Source of the DNA: Hymenobacter sp. BRD67
GTDB lineage: Bacteria; Bacteroidota; Bacteroidia; Cytophagales; Hymenobacteraceae
Direction: 5' to 3'
NCBI RefSeq assembly: GCF_013256425.1
Contig: NZ_CP053904.1
Coordinates: 1,302,001 to 1,366,000, forward strand
DNA: 64,000 nt
The translations under genes were made by a program, and so were the position numbers. The notes under the pieces are model-generated. The model had not been told where the DNA came from, made no database searches, and saw only the letters and a program-made list of their open reading frames with translations. Every line of letters begins with the position of its first letter. Positions within the stretch are counted from its first letter, which is position 1. Positions 27,454 to 36,394 of the stretch are shown here, one piece after another.

Positions 27454-28411
27454 ATGAGGCGCGTCGCTATGCTGCTTAGTTGCCTGGGAGTAGGCTCACT
27501 GGTGTTGCCGGGCGAGCCCGTGCCGCCCCAGCAGCCGCAGATTTTTGCGCCCGGCGTTATCAGCACCGGCGAGTATGAGTCGCACCCGGCCTTCACGGCG
27601 AGCGGCGATACGCTGTGCTTTCTGAAAAGCGCGCCCGACATGAGCACTTGGACGCTGTGCTTTTCGTACCGCCGCCAGGGGCAGTGGACTGCCCCGGTAG
27701 TGGCGCCTTTTTCGGGCCGCTACATGGATGCGGACCCGTTTTTCACGCGCGACGGCCGCACGCTTTATTTTATGTCGTACCGGCCGGTACAGGCCGGCGA
27801 CTCGGCCCGCCGCGACACCGATATCTGGCGCGTGCACCGCACGCGCACCGGCTGGGGCGCCCCGAGCATCTGCCCGCCCCGGTTAATAGCGCAGCAGATG
27901 AGTATTACCCCACGCTTACCGACCAGGGGCATTGTATTTTGGCTCGAAGCGGCCGGGTGGGCAGGGAGGCTCCGACTTTTACCGCTGCGCCCCGCAGGGC
28001 ACGGGCTTTGGCGCCGCCGAAAACCTGGGGCCGGCCATTAATACGGCGGGGCACGAATACGAGCCGTTTATTGACCCGCAGGAGCGGTTCCTAATTTTTA
28101 TGGCGGGCCGCCCGGCCGACCTGCGCAATGCCGACCTCTACCTGGCGTATCGCCGCCACGGCCAGTGGCAGCCGGCCCACCGCCTGCCCATGCCGTTTAG
28201 CTCGTCGAGCATCGAGTTTTCGCCTAAAATAACCCGCGATGGCAAGGCGTTTTTCTTTGCCAGCGCCCGTAGTCTCCCTTTTGCACCTCCCGCGCAGCCC
28301 GAAACGGCCGTCCAGCTGCACCACCGGCTTACTAGCCCCGGCAATGGGCTGGGCGATATTTACTGGGTCGACGTAAAAGCGCTGGGCCTGGAACTAGCGC
28401 CGGCCGATTGA
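27454..28411 (+). CDS. PD40/TolB-like beta-propeller protein, two frame breaks
   Basis: About 319 residues after repair. The N-terminus has a short hydrophobic leader (MLLSCLGVGSLVLPG). Repeated propeller strands follow: YESHPAFTASGDTLCF, DADPFFTRDGRTLYFMS, DEYYPTLT, EYEPFIDPQERFLIFMA and IEFSPKITRDGKAFFFAS. These are PD40 (WD40-like TolB) repeats, as in secreted or periplasmic propellers. The frame moves at about 27870 (run of four C) and about 27930 (run of four G). Binding partner unknown; the gene may be co-transcribed with the transglutaminase-like gene 72 bp upstream. Confidence 0.75.
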
Positions 28412-28456
28412 GCCAGCGGCCGGGCCGATGCGCTCATAACCCGGTTTCTATAGGAA

Positions 28457-29020
28457 TTACCGCTTGATGAGGCAGCCGGCGGCGCGCTTGTCGGCTACGC
28501 CGGCCGGCCGGCCGGCCAGCAGGTTATCCAGTACCTGGTGCAGGTAAGCTTGCTGCACACCGCTGGCTACCTGGGGTTATCGTCGATAGCGCCCCGGTAG
28601 CGCACCGCAAAGCCCGAGCCGGTGGGCTGGAGCACCACGGCCTCGGTGGTCTTGCTCACGCCCAGCGCGGTGCTGGCGGCGCCATCGTCGGTGAAAGTAG
28701 CCAGCGCGCCACCCCGCCGCCCTCGTTCGTGTCGAGGTTGATGGGCACATTAACAAACATAAACTCCACGCCCCGGCCGCCATACGCGCTGTGCAGGGCC
28801 GTCAGGCGCTCCCGGTAGAGGCGCGTGTAGGCGCAGGCCGGGTTCAGAAAGATGACTACTACTGCCTTCTGGCCATTGTAGGCACTCAGCGAGGCACTGC
28901 CCCGCCGTTTTTTTGCACCGTAAAATCACCCACGGTTCCCTGAGCGCGGGCGGTGCCCACTGTGACGGTAGCCAGCAGCAGGGCAGTAGCCAGCAACGCC
29001 GGAAGTTTACAAAAAGACAT
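28457..29020 (-). CDS. Secreted redoxin/AhpC-TSA-like protein, three frame breaks
   Basis: Four frame segments join into about 188 residues. The first has a signal peptide (LLATALLLATVTVGTARAQ) and GTVGDFTVQKNGG. The next reads AVVVIFLNPACAYTRLYRERL, with a Cys where redoxins carry the peroxidatic or first thioredoxin Cys, then VEFMFVNVPINLD. The rest gives ALATFTDDGAASTALGVSKTTEAVV and the tail ADKRAAGCLIKR. Breaks lie near 28898, 28712 and 28573, each in a run of four G or C. Three breaks in one short gene make a true pseudogene conceivable, but the same error type occurs across the window. Probably a periplasmic thiol oxidoreductase with one visible active-site Cys. Confidence 0.65.
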
Positions 29021-29072
29021 GACGAGGGTAGAAAGGAGCAGAGAAGATATGGGCCAGCGCCGGGTAAAGGAT

Positions 29073-29774
29073 TTAGGAAGAAGCAAGCTGGTAGCAGTAC
29101 GTGAGCACGTAGCCGGCTGCCGGCCGAAGATAACAAATCTGGTGCCGGGAAATGCCCGTGGCTAAGCTCAGCCTGGCGGACAGCAGGCCGGGTATCGGCC
29201 AGGGCCCAGCCGGCAGGTCGAGCAGCAGGTTTTCGCGGAAGATAATGCCCCGGCGGCCCGCCAGCTTATAAAGCGTTTCCTTGGCGCTCCACAACAAGCT
29301 GAATAGCTCAAGCGCAGCCTCGGACGGGCAGGAGCTTGCTATCGAAATAGCAGGTAAAGCCGCTACTTCGTGCTGGTTTAGGAATTTGCGCGCAATGCGC
29401 TGGGCCTTCGCGCGCACTATTTCTACATCGATGCCGACGGCCGTACCGGGCGGAGCCAGCAGTGCCGCCACCCACTCACCGGAGTGCGATAGCGATACGG
29501 CGGCCGGCCGGCCGGGCCCGGCCAGAAAGGGCCGGCCGGCCGCATCATTGCGCAGCGGTAAAACCGGGGTGGCAGTAGCCGCCAGCAGCTGTTGCACCAG
29601 CACCCGGCCGGCCAGCCACTGCGCCTGGCGCAAGCCATCGGCGCGGGCGGGCAGCAGCGGCACGTAGGCCGGGGCATCGGTGAGCTGAAGCCAGAGCGCG
29701 GCCGGCGCTTCGGTGAGGTGCCAGAGGCCCAGGTGAACGCCGCCGGCAAGGGCGGTAATAGCGTGAAGCGGCAT
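29073..29774 (-). CDS. 4'-phosphopantetheinyl transferase, Sfp type
   Basis: A 233-residue enzyme, the usual Sfp/AcpT length. It transfers phosphopantetheine from CoA to a Ser of carrier proteins. The family motifs are present: PAAVSLSHSGEWV, then GIDVEIV (the Mg-binding Asp and Glu), and LLWSAKETLYKLAG (WSAKE). The frame is open upstream to 30281, but that part is antisense to the WD40 gene and lacks family sequence, so I start at MPLHAIT (29774). The target carrier protein cannot be told. It is divergent from the WD40 gene by 78 bp. Confidence 0.88.
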   Translation of the reverse strand: MPLHAITALAGGVHLGLWHLTEAPAALWLQLTDAPAYVPLLPARADGLRQAQWLAGRVLVQQLLAATATPVLPLRNDAAGRPFLAGPGRPAAVSLSHSGEWVAALLAPPGTAVGIDVEIVRAKAQRIARKFLNQHEVAALPAISIASSCPSEAALELFSLLWSAKETLYKLAGRRGIIFRENLLLDLPAGPWPIPGLLSARLSLATGISRHQICYLRPAAGYVLTYCYQLASS

Positions 29775-29852
29775 AACGAAACGAGCAGTGGCGAAGGTAG
29801 GGCGGCCCCGGCTAAAGCGCATACCGCCGCGGCGCCCGACCTTTGGGGAGTT

Positions 29853-30800
29853 ATGCTCGCTACTACTCCGCCGCTTCGCCCCACCGCGCACCGTTCCGGC
29901 ACCCTGGCCGGGCACCGCGACGCGGTGTACGCGCTGGCCGGCCGGCCCGACTCCGACCGTATCTTTTCGGGCAGCGCCGATGGCATGGTAGTGGCCTGGG
30001 ATAGCGCCCGGCCCGAAGCCGACGGCGAGCTGCTGGCGCGGGTCGAAAATTCGGTGTATGCCCTGTGCGAGCTGCCCGGCCGCGGGCTGCTGCTGCTGGG
30101 GCACAATTTTCAGGGCGTGCAGGCTATTGACCTGCCGAGCAAAACACTCGCCTTCGCCACGGCGCTGCCGCCGGTGGCCATCTTCGATATAGTATATTCG
30201 GAAACGCGCCAGCGCCTGTACTGCGCCCTGGGTGATGGCACGCTGGCCGTGCTGCGCGGGTCCGACTTCCGGCTTGAGCACCTGCTGCGCCTAAGCGCTA
30301 AAAGCCTGCGCTGCCTGGCCCTGCACGAAGGCCGCCACGAGCTGGCCGTGGGCAGCTCCGACTGGAAGGTTTACGTGCTGGACCCCGACTCGCTGGAAAT
30401 AAAAACCTCGCTGGCCGAAGCGACCAATTCCGTTTTCACGCTGACCTATACTCCCGATGGCCGCCACCTGCTGGCGGCCGGCCGCGATGCGCACCTGCGG
30501 CGCTACGATACTACCCAGGATTACGCGCTGGCCGATAGTATAGTAGCCCACATGTACGCTATCAATCACCTGGCTTTTAGCGGCGATGGGCGCTACCTGG
30601 CCAGCTGCTCGCTCGATAAGAGCATCAAGCTCTGGGACCCTGCCAGTCTGGCTCTGCTGCGGGTGCTCGACCGGGCCCGCACGGCCGGCCACGGCACGTC
30701 GGTCAATAAATTGGTTTGGCCGGGCAACCCGCATCGGCTAGTTTCGTGCAGCGATGACCGAAGCCTGGCCGTGTGGCAGGTTGCGGTGGGCAGTGAGTAG
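29853..30800 (+). CDS. WD40-repeat protein
   Basis: A 315-residue cytoplasmic seven-blade propeller. WD-repeat blades are visible: GHRDAVYALAG with GSADGMVVAWD; VYALCELPGRGLLLLG; ELAVGSSDWKVYVLD; VFTLTYTPDGRHLLAAG; INHLAFSGDGRYLASCS with DKSIKLWD; and LVSCSDDRSLAVWQV. I start at the ATG at 29853, because earlier in-frame sequence is antisense to the transferase gene. A CGACCTTTG just upstream (about 29838-29846) resembles a -7 element. Such propellers act as protein scaffolds; the partner is unknown. Confidence 0.88.
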   Translation: MLATTPPLRPTAHRSGTLAGHRDAVYALAGRPDSDRIFSGSADGMVVAWDSARPEADGELLARVENSVYALCELPGRGLLLLGHNFQGVQAIDLPSKTLAFATALPPVAIFDIVYSETRQRLYCALGDGTLAVLRGSDFRLEHLLRLSAKSLRCLALHEGRHELAVGSSDWKVYVLDPDSLEIKTSLAEATNSVFTLTYTPDGRHLLAAGRDAHLRRYDTTQDYALADSIVAHMYAINHLAFSGDGRYLASCSLDKSIKLWDPASLALLRVLDRARTAGHGTSVNKLVWPGNPHRLVSCSDDRSLAVWQVAVGSE

Positions 30801-30908
30801 GAACAGTTTTTGTGCGCGGCGCACGGGCTGAGGTTCCGCTTTTACTATTGCGCTGCCCTCATTAGGTATTCGTAATCACCCGCTCCTTGTTATTTGCTCC
30901 CTGAATTT

Positions 30909-31945
30909 ATGAAAATTACCGCCCTCGATATCCGGCAGAAGACGTTTGAAAAATCCTTTCGGGGCGTTGACAAAGACGAAGTGCAGGCGTTTCTGACCAT
31001 GATTTCGCAGCAGTGGGAGCGCATGGGCGACGAAAACCGCGAGCTGCGCCTCAAGCTGGAGCATGCCCAGCAGGATGTGCAGAAGATGCGCGAGGTGGAA
31101 AGCTCGCTCTACCGCACCCTGAAAACCGCCGAAGACACCGGCAACTCCATTACCGAGCAGGCCCAGCGCGATGCCGACCTGCGCCGCCGTGAGGCCCAGC
31201 TGCTGGCCGAACAAACACTGGCGGAAGCCCGCCAGCGCGCCCGCGCCATTGTGGAAGAAGCCTACCAGACCGCCACCAGCACCGTAGCCGATATGCAGAA
31301 GGAGGTTGGTGGCCTGGGGCAGGAGTGCCAGCGCCTTGAGCAGCAGCTCGATGCGCTGGTGCGTGACCTGCACCACCTGGCCTCCGATGCCCTCGAAAAA
31401 GTGGAGCGCGCCCGAACCCGCCCCAAAAATGGCTCGGCGGCTATCCTTTCGCGGGCCGGCAGCGTACAGGTAAAGCGGCCCGATGAAGCGGCCGCGCCCG
31501 AACCTAGCCCTGCCTCCGATATGAACGTCACGACTGCTTCTTCCCGCCCTTCGGCAGTGGCCGTTGCTTCGGCACCCGCTGCTGCCCCAAGTGCTGCCCC
31601 CGCTGCCCGCGCCGGGCAGGACGCACCCCGCGCAGCGGCCGCGCCTGGGGCCTACAACCCCAAGCCGGGCCAGCAGCCCGACCCCGGCCGGGCCCCCGCC
31701 CCGATATCGAGCGCCCCCAAGCGCCGGCCGAAAACCCTGGTATTGCGCCCGCGCCGCGCATCGACCAGCCCGGCCCCGAAACGGTGCCCTCGCCGCCCTC
31801 GCCCTATGTGGAGCCAGCGCGCCCCGAAATCAGCCCTATCGGCCCCGGCCGCCCCGAAATTCAGCAGCCCGAGCGTACTACTCATCCCGGCATGGCGGCG
31901 CAGCCTGAGCCGATAGGGGAGAAGTCGTTTTTTGACGAAATCTAG
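30909..31945 (+). CDS. DivIVA-domain coiled-coil protein, frame broken
   Basis: About 346 residues. The start MKITALDIRQKTFEKSFRG and DEVQAFLTMISQQWERM form the DivIVA N-terminal domain, which binds curved membrane. A coiled coil runs to about residue 160. A Pro/Ala-rich linker follows, interrupted near 31700 where a C-run is one base short. The restored C-terminus ends IGEKSFFDEI. In other bacteria DivIVA homologues organise septum or pole growth; the role in this phylum is not settled. The true stop at 31945 is 29 bp beyond the stop of the unrepaired frame. Start 30909 is chosen over 30894 because the domain begins there. Confidence 0.85.
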
Positions 31946-32129
31946 ACCGCGGATTTATCGGATTAAATCGGATTTTGGTGACGTCAGTGCGCTTTTAGTC
32001 CGGTAGCTCTTTTTTTTGATGACGCAAGCAGGGCTGCCCAACGGGCAGCCCTTTATTTTTAGGGCCGCGAAAGGATTCGTCACCAAAATCCGGTTAATCT
32101 GACGAATCCGATAAATCCGCGGTTCAGAC
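31941..32129. repeat. Long inverted repeat with an internal terminator
   Basis: Left arm 31941-31983 and right arm about 32078-32129 share CCGCGGATTTATCGGATT and TCGGATTTTGGTGACG in inverse order, with a 9-bp insert in the right arm. A strong hairpin GGGCTGCCC/GGGCAGCCC (32031-32051) followed by TTTATTTTT sits inside and should terminate divIVA. The arms would form a cruciform or a long transcript stem. It fills the divIVA-folB gap. Confidence 0.75.
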
Positions 32130-32131
32130 AG

Positions 32132-32497
32132 ATGGGCCAGATTGCACTTGAAGGACTCGAATTTTTTGCCTTTCACGGCTACTATGATGAGGAGCAGAAA
32201 ATCGGTAATAAGTACGGCATCGACCTGTACCTGAAAACCGACCTGCACGCGGCCGGCGCCTCCGATAAGCTGGCCGAAACCGTTAATTACGAGGTGCTTT
32301 ACCGGCTCGTGCTCGAAGAGATGCAGCGCCCGGCCCGCCTCCTGGAGCACCTGGCCCACCGTATCCTCGACCGCCTGATGAGCGAGTTTCCGCAGGTACG
32401 CAAGGGGCGGGTGAGCGTGTCAAAATTCAACCCGCCGGTGGGTGGCATCTGCCAGCGGGCGCGCGTTACGCTGACGCGCAAGCAAGGCAGCAACTAA
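32132..32497 (+). CDS. folB: Dihydroneopterin aldolase
   Basis: A 121-residue enzyme of folate synthesis that splits dihydroneopterin into 6-hydroxymethyl-dihydropterin and glycolaldehyde. Family motifs: MGQIALEGLEFFAFHGYYDEEQ begins with the FFAFHGYYDEE core, ETVNYEVLY follows, then RLLEHLAHRILDRL and VSVSKFNPPVGGICQ near the end. The length fits. It lies between two strong hairpins, so it is probably its own transcription unit. No other fol genes are nearby. Confidence 0.93.
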   Translation: MGQIALEGLEFFAFHGYYDEEQKIGNKYGIDLYLKTDLHAAGASDKLAETVNYEVLYRLVLEEMQRPARLLEHLAHRILDRLMSEFPQVRKGRVSVSKFNPPVGGICQRARVTLTRKQGSN

Positions 32498-32550
32498 CCA
32501 GGCGCGAAGTGGAACGCTTCTTTTTACAGCTAGAGCAGTTCCCGGATTGG

Positions 32551-32657
32551 GGCGAAAGTGAGCTGCGGGCTTTTCGCTGGCTGTCCGCTTGTCGTGTGCG
32601 CCAGCCGTTCCGGTAACAAGCGGACAGCCGTCGGAAAGCCCGCAGCTCACTTTCGCC
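32551..32657. terminator. Long hairpin after folB
   Basis: Arms of 41 bp (32551-32591 and 32617-32657) pair with about three mismatches (cores GGCGAAAGTGAGCTGCGGGC and GGCTGTCCGCTTG). It lies 54 bp after the folB stop. No T-run follows, so the element may be a dispersed palindrome as much as a terminator. Confidence 0.55.
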
Positions 32658-32729
32658 TGACAACGGCGGCAGAAAGTACACGGCCCATAAGAAAATAATA
32701 CGGCTGATTACCAGGGTATTGCTTTGTTA

Positions 32730-32745
32730 TACGAAATTTGTCGTA
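32730..32745. promoter_or_regulatory. BlaI-type operator 1
   Basis: TACGAAATTTGTCGTA: inverted half-sites TACGA and TCGTA six bases apart. The same half-sites occur in operator 2, both ahead of the BlaI gene. A third half-site, TACGA, is at 32761. Confidence 0.65.
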
Positions 32746-32753
32746 CATTGCTT

Positions 32754-32785
32754 TTGCAAGTACGAAGTCTCTCATATAATCTTTG
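32754..32785 (+). promoter_or_regulatory. Candidate promoter of the BlaI/M56 genes
   Basis: TTG (32754-32756), 21 bases, then AATCTTTG (32778-32785), one change from TAnnTTTG. Transcription would begin near 32792, inside operator 2. Confidence 0.5.
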
Positions 32786-32788
32786 GTC

Positions 32789-32804
32789 TACGAAATTATT
32801 CGTA
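32789..32804. promoter_or_regulatory. BlaI-type operator 2
   Basis: TACGAAATTATTCGTA, a perfect palindrome with the same TACGA/TCGTA halves. It overlaps the predicted transcription start, so a bound dimer would block transcription. Confidence 0.68.
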
Positions 32805-32825
32805 CGAAACTTTTTGCCTTATCCT

Positions 32826-33254
32826 ATGCCGAAAGCGCCCCCCAAACCTACGGACTCCGAGCTGGAGATTCTGCACGTGCTCTGGCAGCACGGCCCGGCT
32901 ACTGTGCGCACCGTAAATGAGCAGCTGAGCCAGCACCGCGAAGTTGGCTATACCACCACCCTGAAAATCATGCAGTTGATGCTGGAAAAGGGGCTGGTAC
33001 AGCGCGACGATGAAGGCCGCAGTCACATTTACCGGGCGGCCGTGCGCGAGCAGGATACCCAGGGCCTGCTGCTCGACCGCTTCGTGGAAGCCACCTTCGG
33101 CGGCTCGGCTCTGAAGCTGGTAATGCAGGCACTGGGCCACCGCCGCACCTCGCCCGATGAGCTGGCCCAGATTCGACGCCTGCTCAATGATATTGAGATT
33201 CAAAATGCTAACCAGTCAACCGCTACTCCCCATGACGACGCTCCCGCTGCTTAG
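32826..33254 (+). CDS. BlaI/MecI-family transcriptional repressor
   Basis: A 142-residue winged-helix repressor. PTDSELEILHVLWQHGPATVR and the recognition region GYTTTLKIMQLMLEKGLV match BlaI/MecI; the C-terminal half gives the dimer helices (LLDRFVEATFGGSALKLV). The ATG at 32826 is preferred over the upstream 32724, which would place the operators inside the gene. BlaI-type repressors are released when a partner M56 protease detects a signal and cleaves them. The gene overlaps the M56 gene by 23 bp, a sign of coupled translation. Two palindromes upstream suggest autoregulation. In this phylum the regulon need not be beta-lactamase. Confidence 0.92.
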   Translation: MPKAPPKPTDSELEILHVLWQHGPATVRTVNEQLSQHREVGYTTTLKIMQLMLEKGLVQRDDEGRSHIYRAAVREQDTQGLLLDRFVEATFGGSALKLVMQALGHRRTSPDELAQIRRLLNDIEIQNANQSTATPHDDAPAA

Positions 33255-35584
33255 AGAAGTATTATCGCCCGCCCTGGTGCGGGCGTTGGGCTACGCGCTG
33301 CTGCACTCGCTGTGGCAGGGGGCCGTGCTGGCGCTGGTGCTGGCCGGCGTGCTGCCGCTGCTGCGCCGCCAGCGCGCCGAGCTGCGCTACACGGTGGCAG
33401 CCGGCGCGCTGGCCATGCTGGCGCTCGTGGTGGCCGGCACCTTCGGGTTTTACTACCAGCAAGCGCCGGTGGTGCAGCCAGCAATAGTGTCGTACACGGT
33501 GGCGGCTCCCGCCGGCCCCCGGTTGCATAAGTCTAATATTAATTATCATGAATATTCTGTGCAGTCAGGGGCGGCAGCTTCGCAGCTACTGGCTGCTCCG
33601 GCCCGTCTGGCCCCGGCGGCCTGGCTGCGCGTGGCTGGTCATCGCTGCGAGCCTTACCTGCCGGTGCTGGTAGCGGCCTGGCTGCTAGGCTTGCTCTTAA
33701 TGGGCGGCCGGCTACTGGGCGGCTTACTCTACGCGGGGCGCTTGCGCCGCACCGGTACGCGGGCCCTGGGCTCCGACTGGCAGCAGCGCCTGACGGCGCT
33801 GGCCCACCGGGCCGGCCTACGCCGGCCGGTGGCCCTGCTCGAATCGGCGCGGGTGGCCGGCCCGCTGGTGCTGGGGCATCTGCGGCCCGTGGTACTGCTG
33901 CCGCTGGGCGCAGTAGCGGGCCTGAGCCCGGCGCTGCTCGAAGCCTTGCTGGCGCATGAAGTAGCGCATATAGCGCGGCGCGACTATTTGCTAAACCTGG
34001 GCCTGGCCGTGGTCGAGGTGCTGTTTTTCTACCATCCGGCGGTGTGGTTTATGGCCAGCTGCCTGCGGGCCGAGCGCGAAAACTGCTGCGACGACCAGGC
34101 CGCTGCCCTCTGCGGCGGCGACCGCCTGCGGGTGGCCCGTGCCTTGGCGGCCCTGGCCGAGCTGGAAATAGAAGCGGCGCCGCGCCTGGCGCTGGCGGCG
34201 ACGGGCGTAGGGGGCGGGGCTCACTGCTGGCGCGGGTACGGCGGCTGGCGTTAGGCCGGCCCCAGGCCCCCACGGTAGGCGAGGGGCTACTAGCTGGTTT
34301 TCTGACCATATTAGGGCTGCTGGGCCTGAGCACGGGCGTGGTGCTGGCCGCCAGCCCCGAGCACCATGCTACCACGCCGGGCAAAGGACAAGCTGCGCCC
34401 ACGGGCACCCTGGCCAGCCCTGCCGACACCACCCGCCGCAAAGTAACTGTTGCTGTGCCACCCGCTCCGCCAGCTGTGCCACCCGCTCCTCCGGCTCCGG
34501 GCGATACGGTTCGGCGCATCGAAAAGACAGTGCGCGTGCAGCTTAACGATGACCAGGACGCCCAAGCCGATGACCGGCCACATCGGTTTCGGCAGGGACC
34601 GCCCCGGCGCGGAGCCAGCACGGTAGTGCTGGAAAAAGATAAAAAAGGCCGCGTCGTAAGCTTGCTGGTAGATGGGCAGCCCGTCGAAACCACCGCCCCT
34701 GGCAAGAAAGCCAAGCACGGCAAAGTGGCGAAAACCGTAGAAGTAGTGCGTGTGCCCGACCCGCGCGATGGGCTAACGCGCATCGAGCGGCCAATGAGGC
34801 TAGAACGTCTTGAGCAGCCCGAAAATCAGTCGTTCAGCTTTAATTTCTCGGCCGATGGCGTAGCCCGCCAGGCCTTGGAAAGCGCCCGCCGTAGTTTGCG
34901 TGAAACGCTGCGCAACCCGGACCTGACTGCCGACCAGCGCCAGCAAATGGAGCAGGAGCTGCGCAAGCTGGATAAAAGCAGCGCCAGGCTGCGGTGGTCC
35001 GACGACGGCCGTGAGTTCAAGGAGTTCCACTTTAACCTGAACAGCGCCGCGGCCAGCCACGTTGACTCGCGCGTGCATATCGAGTTCCGCAAGCGTGGCG
35101 AGCTGTACCACCTGCGGGCCGACGGGCAGGGCAACCTGCCGGCAGGTGAAGACGCCGCCCGCCAGGCCGAGCGCGATGCCAACCGGGCCGAAGCCGATGC
35201 GCGTCGCGCCGAGCTACGGGCCCGCATTGCCGCCGACGAAGCCGAGTTACGGGCGCTGGATGGCCCGCGGGCCGGTTGCCCCGTGGGCCGCGGCTGCCGC
35301 GGGCACCCCTGGCTCCCCTGGCCCCGTTTTCTCCCCAAGCACCACCCCCGCCCCCGGCTCCGCCAGCTCCCAAAACCGGTGAGCTACGCGAGGCGCTGCG
35401 CCGCGACGGCCTGATTGGCCAGAATGACCGCAGCTTTTCCTTTCAGCTCAACGAGAAGGGCGGTCGGGTAAATGGCAAAGCCCTCACGCCGGCCCAGGTA
35501 GCGCGCTACCGTAAGCTGCTGAACCAGCCCGCCGACGGCAAAGGCAAGTCGTCAACCTACAACATTAATATTGACGAGAATTAA
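33232..35584 (+). CDS. M56 (BlaR1-like) membrane metallopeptidase with long periplasmic domain, two frame breaks
   Basis: About 784 residues after repair. Several N-terminal membrane segments (LVLAGVLPLL, AGALAMLALVVAGTFGF, LLGLLLMGGRLLGGLLY) precede the zinc motif HEVAHIARRDY and AERENCCDD. A last membrane segment (GFLTILGLLGLSTGVVLA) leads to a region of about 400 residues: Pro-rich linkers, long charged helices (ARRSLRETLRNPDL, EAELRALDG) and a C-terminal domain ending NINIDEN. It has no penicillin-binding fold, unlike BlaR1. Breaks lie near 34215 (run of G) and 35280 (run of C). An earlier in-frame ATG at 33205 is possible. It should sense the envelope and inactivate the BlaI repressor; the signal is unknown. 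Confidence 0.85.
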
Positions 35585-35600
35585 CTGCTTGTAAATTAGT

Positions 35601-35656
35601 CCATAAAAAAGGGGGTCGGTTGTCTGGATAGCAGGCAACCGACCCCTTTTTTATGG
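35601..35656 (+). terminator. Strong terminator after the M56 gene
   Basis: A 21-22 bp stem (35601-35622 with 35636-35656; core GGGGTCGGTTG) with flanking A and T runs that also pair. The left arm has five G where the right has four C. It separates the M56 gene from the sigma factor. Confidence 0.85.
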
Positions 35657-35773
35657 GCCAGCCACCTCATTGCTGGTTTTCCTGAAAAAACTGTAACCAC
35701 GTTGTAACGAATGGCTGCTTCGCCGGTACTCCCTGCAAAACCTACTTTTCTTGACCTTTTTAACGTCGCCCCC

Positions 35774-36325
35774 ATGCCGCCTGCCACCGCTACTTTGCTC
35801 AGCGATGAAGCCCTGATGGCCCAGGTGCAGGCCGGCGACCTCGACCAGCTAACCGGGCTGTTTGAGCGCTACCACGGGCCGCTGTTTGGCTTCCTGGCCC
35901 GCCTGGCCAACGGTGACCGCGACCTGGCCCAGGACCTGACCCAGAATGTATTTGTGCGGGTGCTGCGCTACCGCGCCAGCTACCAGCCGGGCCAACCCTT
36001 TCGGGCCTGGGTGTATCAGCTGGCCCGCCACGTGTGGGCCGACCACTACCAGCGCCAGCGCCCTACCGCCAACCTGGAAGAAGTGGAAAAAACCGCTGTT
36101 CACGGCCGCGCCGCCCAGGCCCAGCGGGTGACTACCGACCAGCAGCAGGCCCTGCACGAAGCGCTCGGCCTGCTGCCGGCCGCCCAGCGCGAAGTGCTGC
36201 TGCTGCACCGCTTCCAGGGCTTCGACTACGCCGAAATCAGCGAGCAGCTGGGCTGTACGGCCGGCGCGGCGCGAGTCAAAGCCCACCGAGCCCTGGATGC
36301 GCTAAGAAAGATTTATTTAAGCTAA
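35774..36325 (+). CDS. ECF-type RNA polymerase sigma factor
   Basis: A 183-residue extracytoplasmic-function sigma factor. Region 2 spans LFERYHGPLFGFLARL to FRAWVYQLARHVWADHYQR; region 4 is LPAAQREVLLLHRFQGFDYAEISEQLGCTAGAARVK in outline, with the helix-turn-helix near EISEQLGCTAGA. An upstream in-frame ATG (35711) would add 21 residues with no family sequence, so I prefer 35774. The gene is followed at once by a heptamer array and an anti-sigma gene, the usual pairing. Targets probably include the genes downstream; no -35/-10 motif was matched. Confidence 0.9.
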   Translation: MPPATATLLSDEALMAQVQAGDLDQLTGLFERYHGPLFGFLARLANGDRDLAQDLTQNVFVRVLRYRASYQPGQPFRAWVYQLARHVWADHYQRQRPTANLEEVEKTAVHGRAAQAQRVTTDQQQALHEALGLLPAAQREVLLLHRFQGFDYAEISEQLGCTAGAARVKAHRALDALRKIYLS

Positions 36326-36394
36326 ACAATTAACAATTAACAATTAACAATTAACAATTAACAATTAACAATTAACAATTAACAATTAACAATG
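36325..36394 (+). repeat. Tandem heptamer array running into a start codon
   Basis: Nine perfect copies of AACAATT (36325-36387), then AACAATG (36388-36394), in which the last three bases are the anti-sigma start codon. The first copy begins in the last base of the sigma stop codon. There is no ribosome binding site other than the array itself. Confidence 0.9.

Noticed and set aside
28457..29020. True pseudogene (redoxin with three breaks)
   Set aside because: The breaks are of the same one-base, G/C-run type as those in essential genes of the window, so sequence error is the simpler reading. Not excluded.
29775..30281. Upstream extension of the phosphopantetheinyl transferase
   Set aside because: The frame is open, but it is antisense to the WD40 gene and unlike the Sfp family; the protein is complete from 29774.
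36325..36394. CRISPR array
   Set aside because: The repeats are seven bases long with no spacers. It is a simple tandem array.
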